A stretch of 20,809 bases of DNA from JAGVVZ01 sp964372465 (GTDB lineage: Archaea > Aenigmatarchaeota > Aenigmatarchaeia > CG10238-14), in the NCBI GenBank assembly GCA_964372465.1, contig CAYJRA010000015.1, positions 1-20,809 of the forward strand. The letters run 5' to 3'. Within the stretch, counting starts at the first letter, position 1, and every line of letters starts with the position of its first letter. Positions 1 to 6,774 of this stretch are shown here, piece by piece. The notes beneath the pieces were generated by a model that made no database searches, had not been told where the DNA came from, and saw only the letters and a list, made by a program, of their open reading frames with translations. A program made the position numbers and the translations under genes.

Positions 1-82
1 TGCACAGAGCCATTTCAACCTTTCCATCTTTTTTGATTAAAAAAGGTCCATTTTCTACATGTTCTATTTCCATTTTACTCAT
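1..82 (-). CDS. CDGSH-type iron-sulfur protein, N-terminal fragment (cut by window edge)
   Basis: Only the first 27 codons are visible; the gene runs off the left edge. The protein begins MSKMEIEHVENGPFLI and reaches a Cys in MALC at the border. The pattern 'NGP..(V/I)...G......ALC' matches the start of small CDGSH proteins, in which ALC is followed by RCG and the [2Fe-2S]-binding CxCx..CDGxH segment. The start is supported by GGTGAT just upstream (bases 87-92). The iron-sulfur ligands lie outside the window, so the family call rests only on this short N-terminal pattern. Confidence 0.5.
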   Translation of the reverse strand, partial: MSKMEIEHVENGPFLIKKDGKVEMALC

Positions 83-141
83 ATGATCACCTTATTTATG
101 TGGGAATTAATAAATATAATAAAGTAGGTTTGCCCCATATT

Positions 142-420
142 TTATAACGGCACTCCGAAAGCTTCCGATATTTCTTTTAATTTGTTTATCTGGTTTAAGA
201 AAACCTCGCCTTTGGGTGTCATTATATAAAATATTTGATTATTAATCCTGTTCTCTACGACAAATTCTTTTGATAGTAGAAAATCCAAATATTCATCCAG
301 TCTGGTGTGAGTTAAATTGGCTTTATACACTATATGAGTCTTTTTTAGTTTACCATGGTTTCTTTGAATAGAACGCAAAATATCTATGTATATCTGGGTT
401 TTCGTTCTACGGGAGTTCAT
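142..420 (-). CDS. Winged-helix DNA-binding protein (HTH_45-like)
   Basis: 92 residues forming one winged-helix domain of the archaeal HTH_45 type. A basic N-terminus (NSRRTKTQIYIDILRSI) leads into helix 1. A helix-turn-helix with the recognition helix near AKANLTHTRLDEYLDFL-type residues 33-49 follows, then a wing with IFYIMTPKGEVFL and a terminal helix. It probably acts as a small transcriptional regulator or a subunit of one; no ligand domain is present. The start has a good GGTGA site about seven bases upstream, lying in the last codons and stop region of the upstream 7-TM gene. The two are therefore probably co-transcribed, and a regulator paired with a membrane protein suggests a membrane-signal or efflux control pair. 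The target is unknown. Confidence 0.75.
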   Translation of the reverse strand: MNSRRTKTQIYIDILRSIQRNHGKLKKTHIVYKANLTHTRLDEYLDFLLSKEFVVENRINNQIFYIMTPKGEVFLNQINKLKEISEAFGVPL

Positions 421-427
421 TTATTCT

Positions 428-1114
428 TCACCTAGATACCATAACTAAAAGGGAGACGAAGCCGGCCAACAGTGATAAATGAGAAAGGACATACATCCAC
501 TCGCTGGTGAATGAGAATAAATAAAACACATGGAATAAAGAAATAAGAATAAAGGACATCATTACTAGGAATGAGTTCAAGTCTCTTCTTTCATTGTAAT
601 TAATAATTGTCCTGAAAACAACAAAAACTATCATTGCTAAACCAATTAGATGAAAATACTCAGAATAAAAATACCATAGCATGTAATGCTGTATCAGAGC
701 TAATAGCAGTATAATGAAAGCCAAATAACCAAAAAATAAAATAATTAAAATATTGAAAGTATTTGAACCTTCATCTTTATAGGCAAGAATGAAAAAGAAA
801 TAAGCGATTATGCTAAGGCCGAAATACATAAAGTATGTAAAATCTTCTAAAGAAAATACATTATCTATTAAACCCAGGCTGCACGATATATGGCAGTTTT
901 TAAAAACAAGGTAACTGAACGTGTTTGTTACTGATAGACTAAGGAGACCAAGAGACAGAATTAAAAATCCAAGATGAAGAAACATATGTCTTTTTCTTGA
1001 GTTTATTGAATATATTTGATAAAAATAATAACTTAGTGTAAAGCCGACCATAGAGCTAATGAAATACATGATTGAATCGAAACCGTAGAACCACAACGGT
1101 ATTATAATATTCAT
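428..1114 (-). CDS. 7-TM integral membrane protein, function unknown
   Basis: 228 residues, almost entirely hydrophobic, with six to seven predicted membrane spans (about residues 8-32, 44-66, 92-112, 120-143, 152-170, 180-200 and 206-226). A short loop after span 2 holds two Cys (KNCHISCSLG), and charged loops (SINSRKRH, NYNERRD) would face the cytoplasm. I do not recognise a catalytic or transport signature. It is followed after seven bases by a winged-helix gene on the same strand, so the two are likely an operon. The ATG lies about 30 bases downstream of a TATA box, consistent with a leaderless or near-leaderless mRNA. Confidence 0.7.
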   Translation of the reverse strand: MNIIIPLWFYGFDSIMYFISSMVGFTLSYYFYQIYSINSRKRHMFLHLGFLILSLGLLSLSVTNTFSYLVFKNCHISCSLGLIDNVFSLEDFTYFMYFGLSIIAYFFFILAYKDEGSNTFNILIILFFGYLAFIILLLALIQHYMLWYFYSEYFHLIGLAMIVFVVFRTIINYNERRDLNSFLVMMSFILISLFHVFYLFSFTSEWMYVLSHLSLLAGFVSLLVMVSR

Positions 1115-1140
1115 GTAACCACATCTTAACTTTCCATAAA

Positions 1141-1155
1141 ACTATTTATAAGTTT
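1141..1155 (-). promoter_or_regulatory. TATA box for the 7-TM/winged-helix operon
   Basis: On the minus strand the sequence reads AAACTTATAAATAGT, a near-consensus archaeal TATA element. It is centred about 30 bases before the ATG at 1114, which places transcription start at or just before the start codon. Confidence 0.6.
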
Positions 1156-1230
1156 TGCGAACTATGCGTCCTTTCTTTTTGTTCGCATTTTGGATATACT
1201 CTATATTCTAATTACTTCTATAAAGGGAAA

Positions 1231-1334
1231 ATGAGCGAAAATAGTGGAGGCAGATACGAATGAAAGAACAACCGATGTGTTTAAAAGATACTTCCGATGA
1301 TGCTTCGGCTGAGGAAAAATATGATTTCCTTTGA
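1231..1334 (+). CDS. Two overlapping tiny ORFs (10 and 24 codons), possible small-protein gene
   Basis: Within the 223-base gap between the divergent 7-TM gene and the convergent ccdA-like gene are two short open frames. The first, MSENSGGRYE (1231-1263), ends in a TGA that overlaps the ATG of the second (1260-1334). The second encodes 24 residues (MKEQPMCLKDTSDDASAEEK followed by YDFL). GGAGG lies nine bases before the second ATG, and a TATA-like ATATACT lies about 30 bases before the first. The acidic second peptide has one Cys. This could be a genuine leader/small-protein pair or chance; nothing else is seen in the gap. Confidence 0.25.
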
Positions 1335-1337
1335 TAT

Positions 1338-2183
1338 TTATTTATGCTTTAATTTACGTGAAATAACAATTTTATAGATTGATAAAAACAACACTAAAAC
1401 AAACAGCATCAGGAAAATTTCAATTTTCGAAATTATAAAGTCTGTTATTTGTGCAGCCACTATATTGATATCAGTTTGAGTTGAAGAGTGAACCGCTACT
1501 TTGTTTGTCATGACGGAATATAGAATAATGGTCGACATAACAACAAAAATAATACCGGAAACTAAATCAGAGGTTGTTAAATTGATCTTCCTTCCAAAAA
1601 TTTCATATTTTATTTCTTTTTTGAAAATATTCATTTTTTCTACGATTTTTGTTTTATCTATAAAATATGATATTAAGAACAATGGAGACACCATACCCAG
1701 CACGTAAGCTATTGAATATATGCCTCCCCATAGAACAGATCCTGGCAAAACAGATAAGGCCATAGCGCCCGCTAACACAGGAGCACAACATAGTGTGGCA
1801 AAACCGGAAAATATTCCCATCAAGAATATAGATTTTGCGCCAGTTATTTTATTGTTTGATTTCATATGAAAAGGAACGGAAAAATGATATCCGAATAGTA
1901 TTGAAATGCCCAATACGAACAAGAATATGCTTCCGAGTATGTATATTGTGTTATGATACTCCTTGAATAATTCTCCCAAAAAACCAAATCCCAAACCCAG
2001 CGGAAGAAACACCGCCAATAATCCTAGAAAAAATACCGAAGTCATTAGGAGAACCGTTTTCCTTTGTCTGAATATTGAAGCAAAGTATGTCGGCAACAAG
2101 ACGCCTATGCAGCACGGCGCAAACAGCGCTGCTAAGCCAGCTATAAACGCAGTTATCAATGATGCAATAACCAATATTTCCAT
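1338..2183 (-). CDS. ccdA: CcdA/DsbD-type transmembrane thiol-electron transporter
   Basis: 281 residues of the CcdA family, membrane proteins that pass electrons from cytoplasmic thioredoxin to extracytoplasmic thiol proteins. The two hallmark motifs are present: APCC in the first span (Cys24, Cys25) and LCCAP in the fourth (Cys132, Cys133). In each the redox Cys sits beside a Pro, and both have an extra adjacent Cys. Six core spans are followed by a soluble segment and two further spans (about residues 208-228 and 248-272), so it is longer than minimal CcdA (about 220-240). It follows the redoxin gene after 16 bases on the same strand, so CcdA is probably the reductant source for that redoxin. 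Both sit under the shared operator at 2871-2900. The substrate range is inferred. Confidence 0.8.
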   Translation of the reverse strand: MEILVIASLITAFIAGLAALFAPCCIGVLLPTYFASIFRQRKTVLLMTSVFFLGLLAVFLPLGLGFGFLGELFKEYHNTIYILGSIFLFVLGISILFGYHFSVPFHMKSNNKITGAKSIFLMGIFSGFATLCCAPVLAGAMALSVLPGSVLWGGIYSIAYVLGMVSPLFLISYFIDKTKIVEKMNIFKKEIKYEIFGRKINLTTSDLVSGIIFVVMSTIILYSVMTNKVAVHSSTQTDINIVAAQITDFIISKIEIFLMLFVLVLFLSIYKIVISRKLKHK

Positions 2184-2199
2184 TTACTCTACCTACCAT

Positions 2200-2856
2200 T
2201 TAAGATGATAATTTAGAAACCAGAATTCCATTGTTTATTGCCATGTTAGGATCGTCCAATACAAAGGTTATGATGCCGTCTTTATTGACAATGAAATATG
2301 TGTGTCCGGGATAGGATCCTTTATGCATAGAAGACTCCAAATTTAAAACATCATAATTTGTTGATACTTGAGTATCCGTGTCAAAGAGTATTGTCGCTCC
2401 CTGAAGTTTTGGTTGGGACTGTATGATTTTATCCCATTGCTGTTTTGAGTCTATCACAATCGAAACAGATGTCGTGTTATCATTATTAAATCTTTGGTCT
2501 TTTGCTAATGATGCTATCTGGTTCCAGCATGCCGGATAACACATAGAACCTTCGTTGAAAAAAAGAATAACATTTTTTCCTTTGTAATCGCTTAGTTTAA
2601 ACATTTCTCCATCTTGGTTCATCAGAGCAAAATCAGGAGCAGGTTTGCCTGCCGCGTCGTTAAAATCTATAGCATCAGGACCTTTATCTACTATTTTAGG
2701 TGCACTTCTATGATGGCTAGACATGTCGTCGTAGTTTTCATTTGACTTAGTAACTGAACCACTGGGGTTGCTGTTTTTGTTAGTAAAAGACATTGCAAAA
2801 ATAGATCCAATTAAAATTGCAAAAACACCTATTATTGCGATTAATTTATTGTCCAT
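2200..2856 (-). CDS. Membrane-anchored redoxin (AhpC/TSA-like thioredoxin fold)
   Basis: 218 residues. An N-terminal membrane anchor (residues 4-23) and a polar linker rich in Ser/Asn/His precede a redoxin domain (about 68-215) that starts with the classical AGKPAPDFAL and LSDYKGKNVILFF. The expected redox centre is GSMCYPACW, with Cys106 and Cys110 in CxxxC spacing rather than the CxxC of TlpA/ResA or the single peroxidatic Cys of AhpC. The domain should lie outside the cell. It is the first gene of a two-gene unit with the CcdA-like protein, its likely electron donor. Its role is probably thiol reduction or peroxide removal at the surface; given the shared operator with the copper genes, it may protect or load copper-exposed thiols. 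Confidence 0.75.
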   Translation of the reverse strand: MDNKLIAIIGVFAILIGSIFAMSFTNKNSNPSGSVTKSNENYDDMSSHHRSAPKIVDKGPDAIDFNDAAGKPAPDFALMNQDGEMFKLSDYKGKNVILFFNEGSMCYPACWNQIASLAKDQRFNNDNTTSVSIVIDSKQQWDKIIQSQPKLQGATILFDTDTQVSTNYDVLNLESSMHKGSYPGHTYFIVNKDGIITFVLDDPNMAINNGILVSKLSS

Positions 2857-2870
2857 ACCGATAACCTATT

Positions 2871-2900
2871 AAAATTTAGATATATCAAAATATTTAAATA
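2871..2900. promoter_or_regulatory. Bidirectional promoter with PadR-TRASH operator, copy 1
   Basis: This 66-base region separates the divergent redoxin and regulator genes. Bases 2875-2900 match 3845-3870 at 25 of 26 positions. The left part is an imperfect version of the perfect palindrome found there (half-site AATATTTAGATA). The right part is TATTTAAATA (2891-2900), which is its own reverse complement and so can serve as TATA box in both directions. It lies about 27 bases from the regulator ATG and about 40 from the redoxin ATG. Operator function is inferred from the repetition and position. Confidence 0.6.
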
Positions 2901-2922
2901 TATGCTTTCAAAGTAAATTAAC

Positions 2923-3336
2923 ATGGTTATAAAGATAGCTAGCCTAGTGAAATTCTACACAATTCTGCTTTTAATGGAAAAGCCAAAGCACGGATATGAA
3001 ATAATGAAAGAATTGGAAGGGAAAATAGGTAAAAAAATAAGCACAAGTCAGATTTATCCGTTTTTAGATATACTGGAAAAGGAAAAACTTGTCAAGGTAG
3101 ATAAAACTGGTTCAAGGGAAAAGAAAGTTTATTCTCTTACTAAAAAGGGCAACGATTTTACCAAGGAAATGTTGAGTAGATCTGGCGATTTGTTTTATTT
3201 GGCTTTGAATCCCCAAGTGAGTGTTTGTGCTCATTGTGGTTGTAAATTAATAGAAGGTGGATATAAAGAAAAAATACAGGGTAAAGAGATGGTTTTTTGT
3301 TGCCATCTTTGTGCAAAATCTTTCAAGAAAGGGTAG
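2923..3336 (+). CDS. PadR-like winged-helix regulator with C-terminal TRASH/YHS-type metal-binding domain
   Basis: 137 residues with two parts. Residues 6-90 are a PadR-type winged helix (LLLMEKPKHGYEIMKEL, then STSQIYPFLDILEKEKLV and YSLTKKGNDF for the wing). Residues 100-134 are a Cys-rich domain with Cys102, Cys105, Cys107, Cys126, Cys127, His128, Cys130 and a closing F, matching the TRASH/YHS arrangement of paired Cys separated by about 20 residues. TRASH domains bind Cu and related metals, and archaeal copper regulators such as CopT/CopR join an HTH to TRASH. Using a PadR-like HTH is different from those. It sits between the redoxin/CcdA pair and CopA, with its own promoter inside a repeated operator. 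A copper-responsive repressor is the best inference. The ATG is leaderless, about 27 bases from TATA. Confidence 0.8.
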   Translation: MVIKIASLVKFYTILLLMEKPKHGYEIMKELEGKIGKKISTSQIYPFLDILEKEKLVKVDKTGSREKKVYSLTKKGNDFTKEMLSRSGDLFYLALNPQVSVCAHCGCKLIEGGYKEKIQGKEMVFCCHLCAKSFKKG

Positions 3337-3337
3337 T

Positions 3338-3733
3338 ATGATTTCGGGAAAATTAAAGAAAATAACAATCATTTCGCTCATCGTTATTTACCTGCATGGT
3401 ATTGAAGAAATAATTATGGGTTTTTGGAAGATTGATTCTGTAATGACTATACTTGCCAATCATTTTGAATCTATACCAAAAGCAGTATACTATTCTACTC
3501 ATATACCTTTTTGGTTATTATTATTACCGATGTTTCTTTTGGTTTTGGGTGGTAGATGGGTATTGAGGATGATGATGTTATTCGGTGTTATATTTTTCAT
3601 TGAACTCCACCATATAATAGGAGCATTATTAATAACAAAAAGTTATTATCCAGGAATGTTGACAGCCTTTCTTTATCCTATTATCGGGTTTTTTTATTGG
3701 AGAGAATTAATCAGTAATATGAGACAAAAATAA
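3338..3733 (+). CDS. HXXEE-family membrane protein
   Basis: 131 residues from the ATG at 3338, one base after the regulator's stop. An open frame reaching back into the regulator gene exists, but this start gives a normal N-terminus. It has about four membrane spans. The first span carries HGIEE (His20, Glu23, Glu24), the motif that names the HXXEE family. A second conserved-looking segment is FIELHHIIGA and a third is YYPGMLT. These His, Glu and Tyr/Pro-Gly residues could form an intramembrane metal or hydrolytic site, but the function of HXXEE proteins is not established. Co-transcription with the PadR-TRASH regulator suggests a role in the same metal response. Confidence 0.65.
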   Translation: MISGKLKKITIISLIVIYLHGIEEIIMGFWKIDSVMTILANHFESIPKAVYYSTHIPFWLLLLPMFLLVLGGRWVLRMMMLFGVIFFIELHHIIGALLITKSYYPGMLTAFLYPIIGFFYWRELISNMRQK

Positions 3734-3765
3734 AATAAAAAATAATTACATTTAATCTAAGTGTT

Positions 3766-3786
3766 GTTATTTCTTTTTTTTCTTAC
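3766..3786 (+). terminator. T-rich terminator after the HXXEE gene
   Basis: A pyrimidine run with eight consecutive T lies about 35-50 bases after the HXXEE stop codon, typical of archaeal intrinsic termination. It overlaps the possible 13-residue peptide on the other strand. Confidence 0.35.
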
Positions 3787-3808
3787 TTGATCCACAACAT
3801 CCAGACAT
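3767..3808 (-). CDS. Possible 13-residue Cys-Cys/poly-Lys peptide
   Basis: A 13-codon frame reads MSGCCGSSKKKKK. It is preceded by GGGGTGA, a strong Shine-Dalgarno match six bases before ATG, and by AT-rich TATA-like sequence that reaches into the 3841-3864 palindrome. The peptide would carry an adjacent Cys pair able to bind soft metals such as Cu(I), and a basic tail. It is divergent from the DUF5676/CopA unit and would share its operator. The T-tract on the plus strand that encodes the Lys codons could instead be the transcription terminator of the HXXEE gene, so translation is uncertain. Confidence 0.4.
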   Translation of the reverse strand: MSGCCGSSKKKKK

Positions 3809-3840
3809 TTATTTCACCCCGTTTATATTTATTATATATT

Positions 3841-3870
3841 AATATTTAGATATATCTAAATATTTAAATA
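3841..3870. promoter_or_regulatory. Perfect 24-bp palindromic operator plus TATA, copy 2
   Basis: Bases 3841-3864 are a perfect inverted repeat (AATATTTAGATA followed by its reverse complement). The adjacent TATTTAAATA (3861-3870) is a palindromic TATA element. The block recurs at 2875-2900 with one difference. It stands about 39 bases before the DUF5676 ATG and upstream of the divergent 13-residue frame. A dimeric winged-helix protein is the expected ligand; the PadR-TRASH protein is the obvious candidate. Confidence 0.65.
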
Positions 3871-3904
3871 TTATTATAAACATAAAATAAAATTAGGTAT
3901 ATAT

Positions 3905-4180
3905 ATGAACAAACTAAACGTGAACAAAATAGGGTTAACAGCAGGAACAGCACTTGGAATAACATATGTGTTGTGTGTTATTTTATTTTGGTTAATACCA
4001 GATCTGGCTTTAACCGTGTTTTCATATATGTTCCATGGTGTTGATATAACTAAAATACCGTCAAGACCAATGGAACTTACCACTACAATTGTGGGTTTTG
4101 TTGAAACTTTAGTGTTTGGTTATGTCTGGGGAGCTGTATTTGCATTAGCATACAATTTCGTAGATAAAAAATTTAAATGA
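3905..4180 (+). CDS. DUF5676-type two-TM membrane protein
   Basis: 91 residues with two spans (about 10-33 and 62-84) and a short extracytoplasmic loop containing FHGVDITKIPSRP. The N-terminal LNVNKIGLTAGTALGITYVLCV and the WGAVFALAYNF end match DUF5676 proteins, which commonly accompany metal-transport ATPases and Cu-binding proteins. The gene is the first of the copA unit, directly downstream of the palindromic operator, and its stop lies just before the copA start. No metal-binding Cys cluster is present (one Cys in span 1). A helper or partner of the ATPase is plausible, but the family has no proven function. Confidence 0.65.
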   Translation: MNKLNVNKIGLTAGTALGITYVLCVILFWLIPDLALTVFSYMFHGVDITKIPSRPMELTTTIVGFVETLVFGYVWGAVFALAYNFVDKKFK

Positions 4181-4215
4181 TTTTTTATTTTTGGTTTGTT
4201 TTTTTTGGTGCAATT

Positions 4216-6738
4216 ATGATAAGAAAACTGTCAGTTAAAATAGGTGGGATGCATTGCTCTACATGCGCAATAACCATAGAGAAAGCATTGAATAGCCTTG
4301 ATGGTGTTAAGGCCACGGTTAATTTTGGCAATGAAACTGCATATGCAGAAGTTGATACGGATAGAATAAACGAAGAAAAAGTCATGCAGATAATAAAAAA
4401 CACTGGATATGAAGTTATAGATCAACAGGGAACAAGCAATGGGAACAAAGAGATAAAATTAAGAATTATAGGAATGGATAATCCTCATTGTTTGGGCACT
4501 ATAAACAATGCATTGAGCAACTTAAATGGGATAATATTTAAAGAACTTTTTGTCAATGAAAAAGCAACCATTGTTTACGATCCAAATAAAATTTCTTCTG
4601 ATAGAATAAAGCAAGCAATTAAGGACGCGGGTTATGAACCCGTGGAAATTGCTGAGGAATCTATAGATAAAGAAAAAATCGCGAGAGAAAAGCATATCAA
4701 AGAACTCAGAACGAAATTCTTTGCAGGGACTATTTTAAGTCTCTTGATATTTATAGGAAGTTTTCCTGAATTAGTTGACAGGGTTTTTTCACCTTTCGCT
4801 GCCATTCCAGCATTAGGTCGCGTTTTTAGTAATTATATTGATCCGATATTACCAGAGCATGAAGTATTGTCAAATCATTTCATTCTCCTCTTACTAACAA
4901 CGCCGGTTCAATTTTGGATCGGCTCCCAGTTTTACAAGGGATTTCTCATTGCCTTGAGAAACAAATCTGCCGACATGAATACTTTGATCGCTGTCGGTAC
5001 ATCTGCAGCATATTTTTATAGTCTGGCCGTAACTTTGTTCCCGTCATATTTTATCAAAAGTGGCGTTGGTACCTTTGTTTACTATGATACTGCGGCGATA
5101 ATAATAACCTTAATTGTTCTTGGACGCTGGCTGGAAGCCATTGCTAAGGGAAAGACTTCCGAAGCAATCAAAAAACTGATGAAGCTGCAAGCCAGGACAG
5201 CCAGAGTCATAAGAAATAAAGAGGAGTTAGAAATACCCATAGAGGAAGTTAGAATAAATGATATAGTTATCGTCAGGCCGGGTGAAAAAATACCGGTAGA
5301 TGGCATTATAATGGATGGTTATTCTTCAGTCGATGAATCGATGATAACAGGGGAAAGCATGCCAGTGGAAAAAAAGAAGGGAGATAAGGTAATAGGTGCT
5401 ACAATAAACAAGACAGGGGCATTCAAATTCAAAGCTACACGCATAGGCAAGGATACAGTACTGCAGCAAATAATTGAAATAGTTGAAGAGGCACAAGCAA
5501 GCAAAGCCCCAATTCAACAGTTGGCTGATAAGGTTTCTTCTTATTTTGTGCCGGTTGTTATAGTAATTGCTATTTTATCCTTTTTAGGTTGGTATTTTAT
5601 CGGTCTCAAAGGTTTCATTTTTGCATTTACCGTTCTAATAGCGGTTCTCATAATAGCTTGTCCGTGCGCTCTGGGTTTAGCAACACCTACGGCGATAATG
5701 GTTGGTACCGGCAAGGGAGCTGAAAACGGCATATTGATAAAAGGCGGTGAGGCATTGGAAATAGCCCACAAAATTGACACGATTGTATTGGATAAGACTG
5801 GCACGCTTACAAAAGGAAAACCGGAAGTAACAGATATAATTTCCATTAGTGGTATAAACGAAAAAGAAATTTTGAAATTAGCTGCAGGGATTGAAACAGG
5901 TTCCGAGCATCCACTGGGAGAGTCAATAGTGAACAAAGCCAAAGAATCAAAAATAGAAACACCAAAAGTAATCAGTTTCAAAGCAATACCAGGTCATGGT
6001 GTGGAAGCCAAATATAGAAACAAAAAATTGCTTTTTGGGAACAGAAGATTGATGATGAATAATAAAATTAAGATAAACAACATTGAGGACAAATTACAGT
6101 TATTGGAGAATCAGGGCAAGACAGCTATGATATTAGCTGAGAATAAAAACGTTCTTGGAATAATAGCAGTCGCTGATACCTTGAAGAATTATTCCAAAGA
6201 AGCAGTGATGGAATTAAAAAGAATGGGGCTAGAAGTTATCATGATGACAGGTGATAATGAGAGAACTGCGAAAGCAATCGCTGGACAGATTGGCATGAAT
6301 CTGGTTTTATCAGAAGTACTACCAGAACAAAAGGCAAACGAAATAAAAAAATTACAGGGAGAAGGCAAGGTGGTTGCGATGGTTGGTGACGGCATAAATG
6401 ATGCTCCTGCATTAGCACAAGCCGATTTGGGAATAGCAATAGGGAGTGGAACGGACGTGGCAATAGAGACGGGAGACGTAATATTGATAAAAGAGGATTT
6501 GCGGGATATAATAACATCTATTGATTTGAGCAGATATACTATAAAGAAAATAAGACAAAATCTATTCTGGGCATTTGTTTACAACACAGCAGGCATACCA
6601 ATAGCTGCTGGATTATTATATCCTTTCACTGGGATGTTACTTGATCCCGTATTCGCCGCTGCAGCAATGGCCTTCAGTTCTATATCAGTTGTTTCTAACT
6701 CTCTTTTTATGAGAAGATACAAACCGAAAACTTATTAA
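4216..6738 (+). CDS. copA: Cu(I)-exporting P1B-type ATPase CopA
   Basis: 840 residues from the ATG at 4216, preceded by GGTG. An in-frame ATG at 4177 overlaps the DUF5676 stop but would add a hydrophobic stretch (MIFYFWFVFFGAI) in front of the HMA domain. HMA domain 1 has GMHCSTC (Cys14, Cys17). A second HMA-like domain has GMDNPHC with only one Cys. All P-type signatures are present: TGES near 378, the membrane CPC motif (Cys482, Cys484), phosphorylated Asp in DKTGT near 526, SEHPLG, and GDGINDAP near 724. CPC with YN in span 7 and M..SS in span 8 are the Cu(I) (P1B-1) determinants. It exports cuprous ions from the cytoplasm. Placement downstream of the operator and near the TRASH regulator fits copper induction. 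Confidence 0.93.
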   Translation: MIRKLSVKIGGMHCSTCAITIEKALNSLDGVKATVNFGNETAYAEVDTDRINEEKVMQIIKNTGYEVIDQQGTSNGNKEIKLRIIGMDNPHCLGTINNALSNLNGIIFKELFVNEKATIVYDPNKISSDRIKQAIKDAGYEPVEIAEESIDKEKIAREKHIKELRTKFFAGTILSLLIFIGSFPELVDRVFSPFAAIPALGRVFSNYIDPILPEHEVLSNHFILLLLTTPVQFWIGSQFYKGFLIALRNKSADMNTLIAVGTSAAYFYSLAVTLFPSYFIKSGVGTFVYYDTAAIIITLIVLGRWLEAIAKGKTSEAIKKLMKLQARTARVIRNKEELEIPIEEVRINDIVIVRPGEKIPVDGIIMDGYSSVDESMITGESMPVEKKKGDKVIGATINKTGAFKFKATRIGKDTVLQQIIEIVEEAQASKAPIQQLADKVSSYFVPVVIVIAILSFLGWYFIGLKGFIFAFTVLIAVLIIACPCALGLATPTAIMVGTGKGAENGILIKGGEALEIAHKIDTIVLDKTGTLTKGKPEVTDIISISGINEKEILKLAAGIETGSEHPLGESIVNKAKESKIETPKVISFKAIPGHGVEAKYRNKKLLFGNRRLMMNNKIKINNIEDKLQLLENQGKTAMILAENKNVLGIIAVADTLKNYSKEAVMELKRMGLEVIMMTGDNERTAKAIAGQIGMNLVLSEVLPEQKANEIKKLQGEGKVVAMVGDGINDAPALAQADLGIAIGSGTDVAIETGDVILIKEDLRDIITSIDLSRYTIKKIRQNLFWAFVYNTAGIPIAAGLLYPFTGMLLDPVFAAAAMAFSSISVVSNSLFMRRYKPKTY

Positions 6739-6774
6739 AACCAAACGTTTCTATAAGTTTTGAAAGATGATTTA

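Noticed and set aside
4177..4215. Upstream ATG for CopA overlapping the DUF5676 stop
   Set aside because: It would add 13 mostly hydrophobic residues before the first HMA domain; the ATG at 4216 has GGTG upstream and gives a normal CopA N-terminus. Not fully excluded.
5541..5981. Long minus-strand open frame opposite copA
   Set aside because: It lies fully inside a strongly conserved gene, and its composition is that of a reverse-frame shadow with no domain or ribosome site.
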